From an uncultured Dechloromonas sp. (lineage in GTDB: Bacteria > Pseudomonadota > Gammaproteobacteria > Burkholderiales > Rhodocyclaceae), in the NCBI GenBank assembly GCA_946477505.1, contig CAMKYP010000056.1, forward strand, positions 1 through 13,706: a stretch of DNA of 13,706 nt. Reading direction: 5' to 3'. Below are positions 4,797 to 12,284 of the stretch, piece after piece (positions within the stretch are counted from its first letter, which is position 1; the number at the start of each line of letters is the position of its first letter). The notes under the pieces are model-generated. The model was not told where the DNA came from and did not search any database. It saw nothing but the letters and a program-made list of their open reading frames with translations. The position numbers were made by a program, and so were the translations under genes.

Positions 4797-6401
4797 GTGA
4801 AAATCAATATCAACAAGAACGCCTTTAACCTTTCCAAAAAACAAGGTATCGCCATCGCTGTCATCTTGGCGATGGGCATTGCTGCCGGCGGCTGGATTCT
4901 AGGCTCCTCCTCTTCGGATCAGTCTGCTGAGCAGGGTGAACATGCCAGCCATGCCGAATCCAAGGGACATGCTGATGCTGAGCATCATGGTGCTCAGGCC
5001 GGCGATGGCCATGATCACGCCAAGGGCCACGGCGATGCTGAACATCATGAGGATGGACCGAAGACTGGCGCTCACGGAGGCAAACTGTTTACCGAAGATG
5101 GATTCGGCCTGGAGTTATTGTTGGCGGAAGAAGGTGGTGAGCCACATTTTCGTGTCTGGCTGTTCCAACAGGACAAGCCCTTGGCCCCGTCAGCAGCTAA
5201 GGTTTCTGTGACGTTGACGCGGCCGAACGGAGAGAAGCAGGAAGTGGCCTTCAAGGTGGAACAAGACTTCCTGATGAGCACCAGTCCGATCGCCGAACCC
5301 CATGCCTTTGAAGCGGCTATTACCGCTATGGTGTCTAACACACCGTTCCTGTTCATTGATACGAGGGAAGAAGGAAAAATCGAACTGACCGATGAGCAGG
5401 TCAAATCGGCCGCCATTGGCATCCAGAAGGCGGCTCCTGCCAAAATCAGAACCGCTTCACAACTGCCGGGCGAGATCCGCATCAACGAAGACCGGACCGC
5501 TCACGTTGTGCCGCGGTTGGCCGGTGTTGTTGAAAGTGTTCCAGCCAATCTTGGACAGTTGGTCAAGCGTGGGCAGGTTCTGGCAGTCATCGCCAGTATC
5601 GGACTTTCCGAGCAGCGCAGCGAACTGTTGTCTGCGCAGAAGCGCCTGACCCTGGCCAAATCGACTTACGAGCGGGAAAAGAAGCTCTGGGAAGAAAAGA
5701 TTTCCGCCGAGCAGGACTACCTCCAGGCACAGCAGGTTTTGCGGGAGGCTGAAATTGCTGTCGCCAACAGCCAGCAGAAACTGATTGCCCTGGGGGCAAG
5801 CCCGAGCGTTTCGGGAAGCCTCAATCGCTACGAAATTCGGGCGCCTTTCGATGGCATGGTCGTGGAAAAGCACATCGCGCTCGGCGAAGCGGTCAAGGAA
5901 GATGCCAGCATATTCACGGTTTCCGACCTGTCCACAGTTTGGGCGGAAATCGTTGTTCCTGCCAAGGATCTGAACATTGTTCGCATCGGCGAAAAGGTCG
6001 TCGTCAAGGCCACGGCCTTCGAATCGAAGGCCGAAGGCAGCATCTCCTACGTTGGTGCCTTGCTTGGCCAGGAAACCCGTACCGCCAAGGCGCGTGTCAC
6101 CCTGGCCAACCCGAAGATGGCCTGGCGTCCTGGCTTGTTCGTCAATGTCGAAGTGGTCTCCGGTGAGGCCGAAGTCCCGGTAAGCGTTGTTGCCGATGCA
6201 ATCCAGACGATCGGGGACAAGAGCGTCATTTTTATCAAGGTGGCTGACGGCTTTGTTGCCCAACCCGTTACCTTGGGGCGTTCCGACGGCAAACTGATCG
6301 AAGTACTCAGCGGTTTGAAAGCTGGAACACCATACGCCGCAGCCGGTAGCTTTGTCCTGAAATCGGAGCTCGGCAAGGGTAGTGCCGAGCATAGCCACTG
6401 A
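4797..6401 (+). CDS. czcB: CzcB-type periplasmic adaptor (membrane fusion) protein with His-rich N-terminus
   Basis: A 534-residue adaptor linking CzcA to CzcC. It starts at GTG 4797, with AGGAG at 4786-4790 inside the czcC stop region. A membrane anchor spans about 17-36. Next is a His/Asp/Glu-rich linker (49-93, 11 His) containing the near-repeats GHADAEHH and GHGDAEHH, then AHGG and a beta-rich N-terminal metal-binding domain (about 93-190). A barrel-sandwich hybrid domain comes in two halves (RLAGVVESVPANLGQLVKRG, about 235-255, and IRAPFDGMVVEKHIALGEAV, about 345-365), separated by a coiled-coil hairpin. Beta-barrel and membrane-proximal domains follow, and the protein ends in HSH. Known CzcB proteins pass Zn/Co/Cd from the periplasm to CzcA. 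The His linker probably buffers metal. Confidence 0.93.
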   Translation: MKININKNAFNLSKKQGIAIAVILAMGIAAGGWILGSSSSDQSAEQGEHASHAESKGHADAEHHGAQAGDGHDHAKGHGDAEHHEDGPKTGAHGGKLFTEDGFGLELLLAEEGGEPHFRVWLFQQDKPLAPSAAKVSVTLTRPNGEKQEVAFKVEQDFLMSTSPIAEPHAFEAAITAMVSNTPFLFIDTREEGKIELTDEQVKSAAIGIQKAAPAKIRTASQLPGEIRINEDRTAHVVPRLAGVVESVPANLGQLVKRGQVLAVIASIGLSEQRSELLSAQKRLTLAKSTYEREKKLWEEKISAEQDYLQAQQVLREAEIAVANSQQKLIALGASPSVSGSLNRYEIRAPFDGMVVEKHIALGEAVKEDASIFTVSDLSTVWAEIVVPAKDLNIVRIGEKVVVKATAFESKAEGSISYVGALLGQETRTAKARVTLANPKMAWRPGLFVNVEVVSGEAEVPVSVVADAIQTIGDKSVIFIKVADGFVAQPVTLGRSDGKLIEVLSGLKAGTPYAAAGSFVLKSELGKGSAEHSH

Positions 6402-6417
6402 GGCGGGGGAGAACAAC

Positions 6418-9400
6418 ATGTTTGAACGCATCATTCGCCTCGCCATCGAGCACCGCTGGCTGGTTATTTTGGCCGTGCTTGGCATGGCCGTGCTGGGCAT
6501 TTACAACTACCAGCGGCTGCCGATCGACGCGGTGCCCGACATCACGAACGTACAGGTTCAGATCAATACAGCGGCACCCGGTTACTCACCATTGGAAGTT
6601 GAGCAACGGGTGACCTATCCGGTCGAGACCGTCATGGCCGGATTGCCCCATCTGGAACAAACCCGCTCCATGTCACGTTACGGTTTGTCCCAAGTCACGG
6701 TGATTTTCAAGGACGGAACGGACATCTATTTCGCTCGCCAACTGGTCAATCAGCGTATTCAGGAGGCCAAGGGAAAACTTCCGGCCGGAATTTCGCCGGC
6801 CATGGGGCCGATCTCGACAGGCCTTGGGGAAATTTACCTTTGGACTGTCGAGACTGGAGACGGTGCGAGGAAGCCAGATGGCACGCCCTATACGCCGACT
6901 GATCTGCGCGAGATTCAGGATTGGATCATCAAGCCGCAATTGCGCAATGTGCCGGGGGTGACCGAAATCAACTCGATCGGCGGCTTTGCCAAGGAATACC
7001 AGGTTGCGCCCAGTCCGGAAAAGCTGGCTTCCTATGGGCTGACGCTGCAAGACGTGGTAACCGCTCTTGATCGCAACAACAGCAACGTCGGGGCCGGTTA
7101 TATCGAGAAGCGTGGCGAGCAGTACCTGATCCGAGCACCAGGCCAGGTACGGACTATCGAGGATATCCGCAACGTCATTCTCGGCAATGTGCAAGGGGTG
7201 GCGATCCGCATCCGCGACGTAGCGGAGGTCGGTATCGGCCGCGAACTGCGGACTGGTGCCGCAACCGACAACGGTCGTGAAATCGTCCTCGGTACCGTGT
7301 TCATGCTGATCGGCGAGAACAGTCGCACCGTCTCCGCGGCTGTGGACCAGAAAATGGCGGAAATCAACCGCAGCCTGCCGGAAGGAGTTAAGGCGGTCAC
7401 CGTCTATGACCGGACTGTTCTGGTGGATAAGGCGATCAATACCGTCAAGAAGAACCTCCTTGAGGGCGCTGTTCTGGTCATCGTCATTCTGTTCCTGTTC
7501 CTCGGCAACATCCGGGCAGCGGTAATCACAGCCATGGTGATTCCGCTTTCGATGTTGTTTACCTTTTCAGGAATGGTGACTTACCACATCAGTGCCAACT
7601 TGATGAGCCTCGGGGCCCTCGACTTCGGGATCATCATCGACGGCGCAGTCGTCATCGTCGAGAACTGCGTTCGTCGACTGGCCCATGCTCAGGAACATCA
7701 CGGGCGACCGCTGACCCGGACCGAACGCTTCCACGAGGTCTTTGCCGCATCCAGAGAAGCACGCCGGCCACTACTTTTCGGTCAGATCATCATCATGATC
7801 GTTTACCTGCCGATCTTTGCGCTCACCGGCGTTGAAGGGAAGATGTTCCATCCCATGGCCTTCACCGTGGTCACGGCTCTGGTTGGCGCCATGATCCTCT
7901 CCGTCACCTTTATCCCAGCGGCAGTAGCCCTGTTCATCGGTGCGAAGGTGGCAGAAAAGGAAAACATCCTGATGCGGACCGCCAAGCGCTGGTATGAACC
8001 GGTGCTGGCCAATGTCATGGCCAACAAGCCTGTGGTTCTGGTTTTCACAGCCGTTATGGTCATTCTCTCCGGCCTGCTTGCCACACGCATGGGGAGCGAA
8101 TTCGTTCCCAGCTTGAATGAAGGCGATTTCGCCATTCAGGCACTGCGGATTCCGGGAACAAGCCTGTCTCAGTCGGTTGCTATGCAAAAACAACTTGAAA
8201 AGCGGCTTAAGGAGGATTTTCCAGAAATCGATCGTGTGTTTGCGCGGACAGGAACGGCTGAAATCGCCTCCGATCCGATGCCACCCAATATCTCGGACGG
8301 CTACATCATGCTGAAGCCGGAAGCGCAGTGGCCAGAGCCGAAGAAATCCAGGGATGAACTGCTGGCTGCCATACAGGAGACCGTGGGTAAGTTGCCAGGT
8401 AATACCTATGAATTCTCGCAGCCAATCCAGTTGCGTTTCAACGAACTGATTTCCGGGGTCCGCAGCGATGTGGCGATCAAGATCTTCGGCGACGATATGG
8501 ATGTGATGAACGAAACAGCGGGCAAAATTGCCGCCGTTCTGGAAAAGATCCCTGGCGCATCCGAAGTCAAGGTGGAGCAGACGACCGGCTTGCCCATGCT
8601 GACCGTCAACATCGACCGGGAAAAGACCGCCCGCTATGGGCTCAACATCGGCGATGTCCAGGATGCAATTTCGACGGCCATTGGTGGTCGAGAGGCTGGA
8701 ACCATGTTCGAAGGCGATCGACGCTTCGATATTGTTGTTCGGCTCCCAGATAACCTGCGTTCTGATATCGAATCGATGAAGCGGCTACCGATCGCCTTGC
8801 CAAAAAATTCTGCGGTCAGCAATGGCATCGAGGGGCGTACAACCTACATTCCTTTAAGTGAAGTCGCCAGCCTGGAGGTTGCACCAGGGCCCAATCAAGT
8901 CAGCCGGGAGAATGGCAAGCGGCGCGTGGTCGTCAGTGCCAACGTTCGGGGACGGGATATCGGCTCGTTCGTGGGCGAAGCCCAGGCACGTCTGCCAGAG
9001 ATCAAAATCCCGACAGGCTATTGGACCTCTTGGGGCGGAACCTTCGAGCAACTGGAGTCAGCTTCTCAACGTCTGAAAATTGTGGTGCCCGTTGCCTTGC
9101 TGCTGGTGTTCACTTTGTTGTTCGTCATGTTCGGCAACGCGAAAGATGGATTGCTTGTGTTTACCGGCATTCCGTTCGCGTTAACGGGTGGTGTCGTGGC
9201 GCTCTGGTTGAGGGACATCCCGTTGTCAATTTCAGCCGGTATCGGTTTCATTGCCTTGTCCGGTGTGGCGGTACTCAACGGGCTGGTGATGATTGCGTTC
9301 ATCCGTAGCTTACGAGAAGAAGGACGCACTCTGGATGATGCCATTCACGAGGGAGCATTGACCCGCTTGCGTCCCGTGCTGATGACGGCCTTGGTCGCTT

Positions 9401-9606
9401 CCCTCGGCTTTGTTCCCATGGCAATAGCAACGGGCACCGGTGCCGAAGTTCAGCGTCCGCTCGCCACGGTAGTGATCGGCGGCATCCTGTCATCGACTGC
9501 ACTGACGCTTCTCGTTCTGCCCCTTCTTTATCGTCTTGTCCATGGCAAAGATGCTGAGGAAGAGGATTTCACCGCCGAGTCGGCCCCCGAGCCGACACAA
9601 GCATAA
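6418..9606 (+). CDS. czcA: CzcA-type heavy-metal RND efflux pump (Zn/Co/Cd, HME1 class)
   Basis: A 1062-residue inner-membrane proton/metal antiporter, the motor of CzcCBA. ATG 6418 is chosen because GGGGGAG lies upstream and MFERIIRLAIEHRW is the usual N-terminus; the frame is open back to 6382 inside czcB. Transmembrane helix 1 is about 14-32, followed by the first periplasmic loop, helices 2-6 from about 345, a second large periplasmic loop, and helices 8-12 from about 890. The TM4 signature DFGIIIDGAVVIVEN places Asp402, Asp408 and Glu415 at the proton-relay positions numbered identically in the Cupriavidus metallidurans CzcA. DFG-DG-VEN marks divalent (Zn/Co/Cd) pumps, unlike Cu/Ag CusA types. 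The frame is intact and full length. It follows czcB with a 16-nt gap. Confidence 0.96.
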   Translation: MFERIIRLAIEHRWLVILAVLGMAVLGIYNYQRLPIDAVPDITNVQVQINTAAPGYSPLEVEQRVTYPVETVMAGLPHLEQTRSMSRYGLSQVTVIFKDGTDIYFARQLVNQRIQEAKGKLPAGISPAMGPISTGLGEIYLWTVETGDGARKPDGTPYTPTDLREIQDWIIKPQLRNVPGVTEINSIGGFAKEYQVAPSPEKLASYGLTLQDVVTALDRNNSNVGAGYIEKRGEQYLIRAPGQVRTIEDIRNVILGNVQGVAIRIRDVAEVGIGRELRTGAATDNGREIVLGTVFMLIGENSRTVSAAVDQKMAEINRSLPEGVKAVTVYDRTVLVDKAINTVKKNLLEGAVLVIVILFLFLGNIRAAVITAMVIPLSMLFTFSGMVTYHISANLMSLGALDFGIIIDGAVVIVENCVRRLAHAQEHHGRPLTRTERFHEVFAASREARRPLLFGQIIIMIVYLPIFALTGVEGKMFHPMAFTVVTALVGAMILSVTFIPAAVALFIGAKVAEKENILMRTAKRWYEPVLANVMANKPVVLVFTAVMVILSGLLATRMGSEFVPSLNEGDFAIQALRIPGTSLSQSVAMQKQLEKRLKEDFPEIDRVFARTGTAEIASDPMPPNISDGYIMLKPEAQWPEPKKSRDELLAAIQETVGKLPGNTYEFSQPIQLRFNELISGVRSDVAIKIFGDDMDVMNETAGKIAAVLEKIPGASEVKVEQTTGLPMLTVNIDREKTARYGLNIGDVQDAISTAIGGREAGTMFEGDRRFDIVVRLPDNLRSDIESMKRLPIALPKNSAVSNGIEGRTTYIPLSEVASLEVAPGPNQVSRENGKRRVVVSANVRGRDIGSFVGEAQARLPEIKIPTGYWTSWGGTFEQLESASQRLKIVVPVALLLVFTLLFVMFGNAKDGLLVFTGIPFALTGGVVALWLRDIPLSISAGIGFIALSGVAVLNGLVMIAFIRSLREEGRTLDDAIHEGALTRLRPVLMTALVASLGFVPMAIATGTGAEVQRPLATVVIGGILSSTALTLLVLPLLYRLVHGKDAEEEDFTAESAPEPTQA

Positions 9607-9695
9607 GGTTTGCAGGCGTGGCCGGAGGCTTGGCGCTGAAACAGCGAATCAGGCAACCGGTCACATATCGACCGACTCAGTTCGCGGAGGATGTC

Positions 9696-10046
9696 ATGGG
9701 ATTTTTTGAAAAGCTCTTGCAGGGGATGGCCGGCGGCCATCAAGGTGGTCATCAAGGAGGTCATCAAGGAGGTCATCAAGGAGGTCATCATCGCGGCCAG
9801 GGGAATTATCCGGGCGGTGATCATGGCTGGGGACAAAATTACCCGTCGAATACCGGGCAGCCCAGTGGCGGGGTAGCCGCCGGTGGCCCTTCTTGCCCGA
9901 AGTGCGGCATCGTGCCCAATCCGGGCGCGCGCTTTTGCGCGCAATGCGGCACAACGCTGCTGCCCGGTGCTTGCGCCGCCTGCAATGCAAGCCTGGCGCC
10001 GGGGGTGAAGTTTTGCCCGAACTGCGGCAAGGCGCAGCAACCTTGA
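9696..10046 (+). CDS. His-repeat protein with two zinc-ribbon motifs, unknown function
   Basis: A 116-residue, probably cytoplasmic protein (no signal peptide). Start 9696 is preferred over the in-frame 9618 because GGAGG at 9686-9690 lies 5 nt before it and MGFFEKLLQGM is a plausible amphipathic N-terminus. Residues 13-32 are GGHQ four times plus GGHH, followed by a Gly/His/Asn/Tyr linker. The C-terminal half carries two complete four-Cys ribbons: C67-x2-C70 with C81-x2-C84, and C93-x2-C96 with C107-x2-C110. Such ribbons bind Zn structurally, and the His repeat could add low-affinity metal sites. Position directly after czcA and before czcD suggests a cytosolic zinc buffer, sensor or chaperone for the efflux system, but that is inference. 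Confidence 0.85.
   Translation: MGFFEKLLQGMAGGHQGGHQGGHQGGHQGGHHRGQGNYPGGDHGWGQNYPSNTGQPSGGVAAGGPSCPKCGIVPNPGARFCAQCGTTLLPGACAACNASLAPGVKFCPNCGKAQQP
9735..9791 (+). repeat. In-frame 12-bp tandem repeat encoding GGHQ
   Basis: GGTCATCAAGGA occurs three times perfectly (9747-9782), preceded by the variant GGCCATCAAGGT (9735-9746) and followed by the partial GGTCATCAT (9783-9791). The unit is a multiple of three, so copy number can change without frameshift. Each junction creates AAGGAGG, a perfect Shine-Dalgarno sequence. Confidence 0.95.
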
Positions 10047-10064
10047 TGGCGGGAGCGTCACCCC

Positions 10065-10280
10065 ATGCTCGACTATCTCCTCCACAGTCACCTTGAGTTT
10101 CGGCTGATCGTCGTCGGCCTGGGCTTGATGATTACCGTCCTGGCCTTCTATGTTTTTGTCTGCTGGCGCGAGGGAAGGCGCACGTCGAAGCCGAAATTTT
10201 CCGCCGAACTCCGGCGTCGGCTGCAGGCAGTGAAGCAGGGATCGAAGAAACGCCACTCCGGAAAGGAACCGCCACCATGA
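10065..10280 (+). CDS. Small single-span membrane protein, unknown function
   Basis: A 71-residue protein. Residues 1-12 (MLDYLLHSHLEF) are followed by one hydrophobic span (about 13-33, RLIVVGLGLMITVLAFYVFV) and a strongly basic cytoplasmic-type tail (CWREGRRTSKPKF, RRRLQAVKQGSKKRHSGK). GGGAG lies about 8 nt before ATG 10065. The stop codon overlaps the czcD start as ATGA (10277-10280), so translation was probably coupled to czcD. No family was recognised. The coupling and position point to an accessory role with the zinc-ribbon protein and CzcD. Confidence 0.75.
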   Translation: MLDYLLHSHLEFRLIVVGLGLMITVLAFYVFVCWREGRRTSKPKFSAELRRRLQAVKQGSKKRHSGKEPPP

Positions 10281-10918
10281 GTGCAAGCCACACCCACGCG
10301 CTGCCGAGTACCGGGAACGAGCGGGCCTTGCGCCTTGCCCTGGTGCTGACTTTCGGCTTCCTGATGACCGAAGTCGTTGGCGGCATTCTGACTGGCAGAC
10401 TCGCCCTCATCTCGGACGCTGCGCACATATTTGCGCTCGCCATCGCCCTGGCTGCCATCCGCATCGCCCGGCGGCCGGCCGATGTCCGGCGGACCTATGG
10501 CTACCACCGGTTCGAAATCCTGGCGGCGTTCAATGCCTTGCTGCTCTTTGCCGTCGCCCTCTACATCCTGGGCGAGGCATATCAGCGCTTCCTGCATCCG
10601 CCCGAGGTTCACCCGACGGGAATGCTGGTCATCGCCGGCATCGGCTTGGTCGTCAATCTGGTCAGCCTTCGATTGCTGAGTGGCGGCCAGGTCAGCCTGA
10701 CCGCCCATGTAGTCCACGACCGCTCTTTCTCGCCGGAGGGCAATTTGATTCCCACCTGGCCCAGCGCTTCAAGGTCGTTCACACGACGCTGCAATGCGAA
10801 ACCACCCCCTGCAACCGCCAGGCGGGGGGCTGCACCTATGTCGCCGGCACGCCCGGGTACATGGAAGAGCCGCATCGCCATTCATCAAGTTATCAACCCA
10901 AAGGGAGCAACCCCATGA
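10277..10918 (+). pseudogene. czcD: czcD remnant (cation diffusion facilitator) with internal deletions and a frameshift
   Basis: CzcD is a CDF-family Zn/Co/Cd exporter of about 316 residues with six membrane helices. The first 136 residues are recognisable (LALVLTFGFLMTEVVGGI, LALISDAAH, YGYHRFEILAAFNALLLFAV). Three lesions are visible. First, after ISDAAHIF the expected TDAL-type residues are missing (about 12 bp), deleting the Asp of the HxxxD zinc site in TM2. Second, RLLSGG at about 132-137 joins directly to SLTAHVVHD, which normally lies near the C-terminus, so roughly 110 residues including TM4-6 are lost. Third, one base is missing near 10741: the downstream frame reads FDSHLAQRFKVVHTTLQCET and then TPCNRQAGGCTYV, the genuine CzcD end. 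The product cannot transport. The frameshifted frame stops at 10916-10918, overlapping the next ATG. Confidence 0.88.
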
Positions 10919-11340
10919 AGCTATTGCATGTCATCACCGTTCTCGCTGCGTTTTGCGCCATCCACCAGGCCTCGGCCGCGGACGATCACAAGGGCCACGC
11001 CCATGACGAAAAACCGGGGCAGGCACATGCCCACGACGTCAAACCGCAGCATGGCGGCATCGTCTCGGTCGTCAAGGACATCAACTATGAGCTGGTGGCG
11101 AAGGCCGATGCCCTCACGCTTTACGTCACCGACCATGATCAGCCGGTAGATACCAAGAACGCGTCAGCGACGATGACGCTGCTGTCCGCATCTGAGAAAA
11201 CAGAAGCCAAATTGCTGCCGGCCGGGGGCAACAAGTTGCAGGCGCAAGGGGCCTTCAAGATCCAGCCCGGCATGAAGGCGGCGGCTTTGGTGAAACTTGG
11301 CGACAAAGCGAGTCAGGTTGTTCGGTTCACCCTAAGGTAG
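10915..11340 (+). CDS. Small exported His-rich protein resembling the N-terminal domain of CzcB
   Basis: A 141-residue exported protein. GGGAG 7 nt upstream supports ATG 10915; the frame is open further upstream only because the czcD remnant lacks a stop in it. A signal peptide covers about 1-21 (cleavage after ASA). The mature N-terminus is a His/Asp stretch (H25, H28, H30, H38, H40) leading to PQHGG (46-48), then a beta-rich domain (YELVAKADALTLYVTDHDQP, SATMTLLSASEKTEAKLLP). The order 'His linker, HGG, xELxxx, L-x-V-xxxxxP' parallels CzcB residues 49-190 in this window, suggesting a free-standing copy of that metal-binding domain. A periplasmic metal-buffer role for CzcCBA is inferred. It is probably translationally coupled to the broken czcD by an ATGA overlap. 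Confidence 0.8.
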   Translation: MKLLHVITVLAAFCAIHQASAADDHKGHAHDEKPGQAHAHDVKPQHGGIVSVVKDINYELVAKADALTLYVTDHDQPVDTKNASATMTLLSASEKTEAKLLPAGGNKLQAQGAFKIQPGMKAAALVKLGDKASQVVRFTLR

Positions 11341-11435
11341 TTGCTTATCTCAAGAGTCCAAGCGGGACCGGTCAGTTATAGCAAACCACTTGCCTGTCCG
11401 TCCCCGCCAATTGCCCAGTTGATCGAAGGAGCGCC

Positions 11436-12026
11436 ATGCAGCCGATTAATCGCCCCGATAATGCCTCTTCCGATATTTCTATACGGCATGCTGAAAATCG
11501 TCCAGACGTCCAAGGGACTTCGCCGCTTACCGATTCTTTCGCAAACGCTTTAGGGCAAGCGATACAACGCCGAGGAGACGATGCGTCAAAAGGCAACCCT
11601 CGTCACTTCCCGGTTTCCGATGCAGGGCCTTCGTCGAAGAATTTCATGGAAATGGCGCTCGGTATTCGGGCTTATCGCCAGCAGTTAATCGCTTCAAATA
11701 TCGCGAACGCTGATACTCCCGGTTACAAGGCTATCGATATCGACCTCAATGAGGCCATGAAGAAAGCCCAATATACAACGGGATCCTTTCCGGGTTTGGC
11801 TACAACATCCCCATCGCATATTGCCTCAGATCCAGCGGGGGGATCTTATAAAGGAGTTGCGATCAAATATCAGGAGCCAAACCAGATCAGTGCCGACGGC
11901 AACACCGTCGAGATGGATGTGGAGCGATCTAAGTTTTCTGATAACGCAATCATGTACCAATTTACTCTGGATCGCGTGGGCGGAGAATTTAAAGATATGC
12001 TGGAACTGCTAAGAGCTCTCAAATGA
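11436..12026 (+). CDS. flgB: FlgB-like flagellar proximal rod protein with N-terminal extension (orphan)
   Basis: A 196-residue protein whose residues about 66-196 match FlgB, a proximal rod subunit of the flagellar basal body. They include MALGIRAYRQQLIASNIA-NADTPGYKAIDIDL, the rod-family signature, a middle LATTSPSHIA segment, and the C-terminal GNTVEMDVERSKFSDNAIMY-Q block. FlgB is normally about 130-140 residues; here about 65 polar residues precede the family start near M71. AAGGAG 4-5 nt before ATG 11436 supports the long start. No complete flgC, flgD or other flagellar genes follow, and composition is more AT-rich than the neighbouring czc and ATPase genes. It looks like a fragment of a flagellar operon inserted here. 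The frame is intact, so expression is possible. Confidence 0.85.
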   Translation: MQPINRPDNASSDISIRHAENRPDVQGTSPLTDSFANALGQAIQRRGDDASKGNPRHFPVSDAGPSSKNFMEMALGIRAYRQQLIASNIANADTPGYKAIDIDLNEAMKKAQYTTGSFPGLATTSPSHIASDPAGGSYKGVAIKYQEPNQISADGNTVEMDVERSKFSDNAIMYQFTLDRVGGEFKDMLELLRALK

Positions 12027-12235
12027 GCCGGTTCAATGTCGTTAAGATGGGATCGCTGAGCATCGGTCGATATACGCTGCAGAAAGAGCACTCGCCCAAT
12101 AGGGGGCATCTCGGAAAATGGAAAATCAAGCACGCTAAGCCGATTGCAGCGGCCGTTACCCAGTTCAAGGTGCCATCCGCGATGGCTTCAAAAATATTAT
12201 CGCCAGTGACAGGCGCAGTGATGGTCCGCCGATGA
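12023..12235 (+). pseudogene. Possible start of a lost flgC; otherwise unexplained reading frame
   Basis: ATG 12023 overlaps the flgB stop as ATGA, the usual coupling of flgB to flgC, and the first residues MSRFNV resemble the MSLFN-type start of FlgC. The remaining 64 residues (such as GRYTLQKEHSPNRG and VPSAMASKILSPVTGAV) do not look like FlgC or anything I recognise. The likely explanation is that flgC was cut off within its first codons. The rest of 12040-12284 was read on both strands; no gene, terminator or clear IS end was identified. Confidence 0.3.
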
Positions 12236-12284
12236 AATGCTTTGACCAGTCGGCCCTGCAGCATAACAACGAAAGAGAGTGCCA

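Noticed and set aside
6382..6417. Upstream start for czcA at 6382
   Set aside because: It would overlap czcB and add residues absent from the family; ATG 6418 has a strong Shine-Dalgarno and gives the conserved N-terminus and CzcA numbering.
5457..6500. 347-codon open frame on the minus strand opposite czcB
   Set aside because: Antisense shadow of a GC-rich, well-conserved gene; no ribosome-binding site or recognisable domains, and czcB is certain on the other strand.
9735..9791. CRISPR-like or regulatory direct repeats
   Set aside because: The repeats are contiguous 12-mers in frame within a coding sequence, without spacers.
9528..10286. 252-codon minus-strand frame across the zinc-ribbon gene
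   Set aside because: It includes a DDLL-type repeat that is merely the antisense of the GGHQ repeat; the plus-strand genes have good ribosome-binding sites and motifs.
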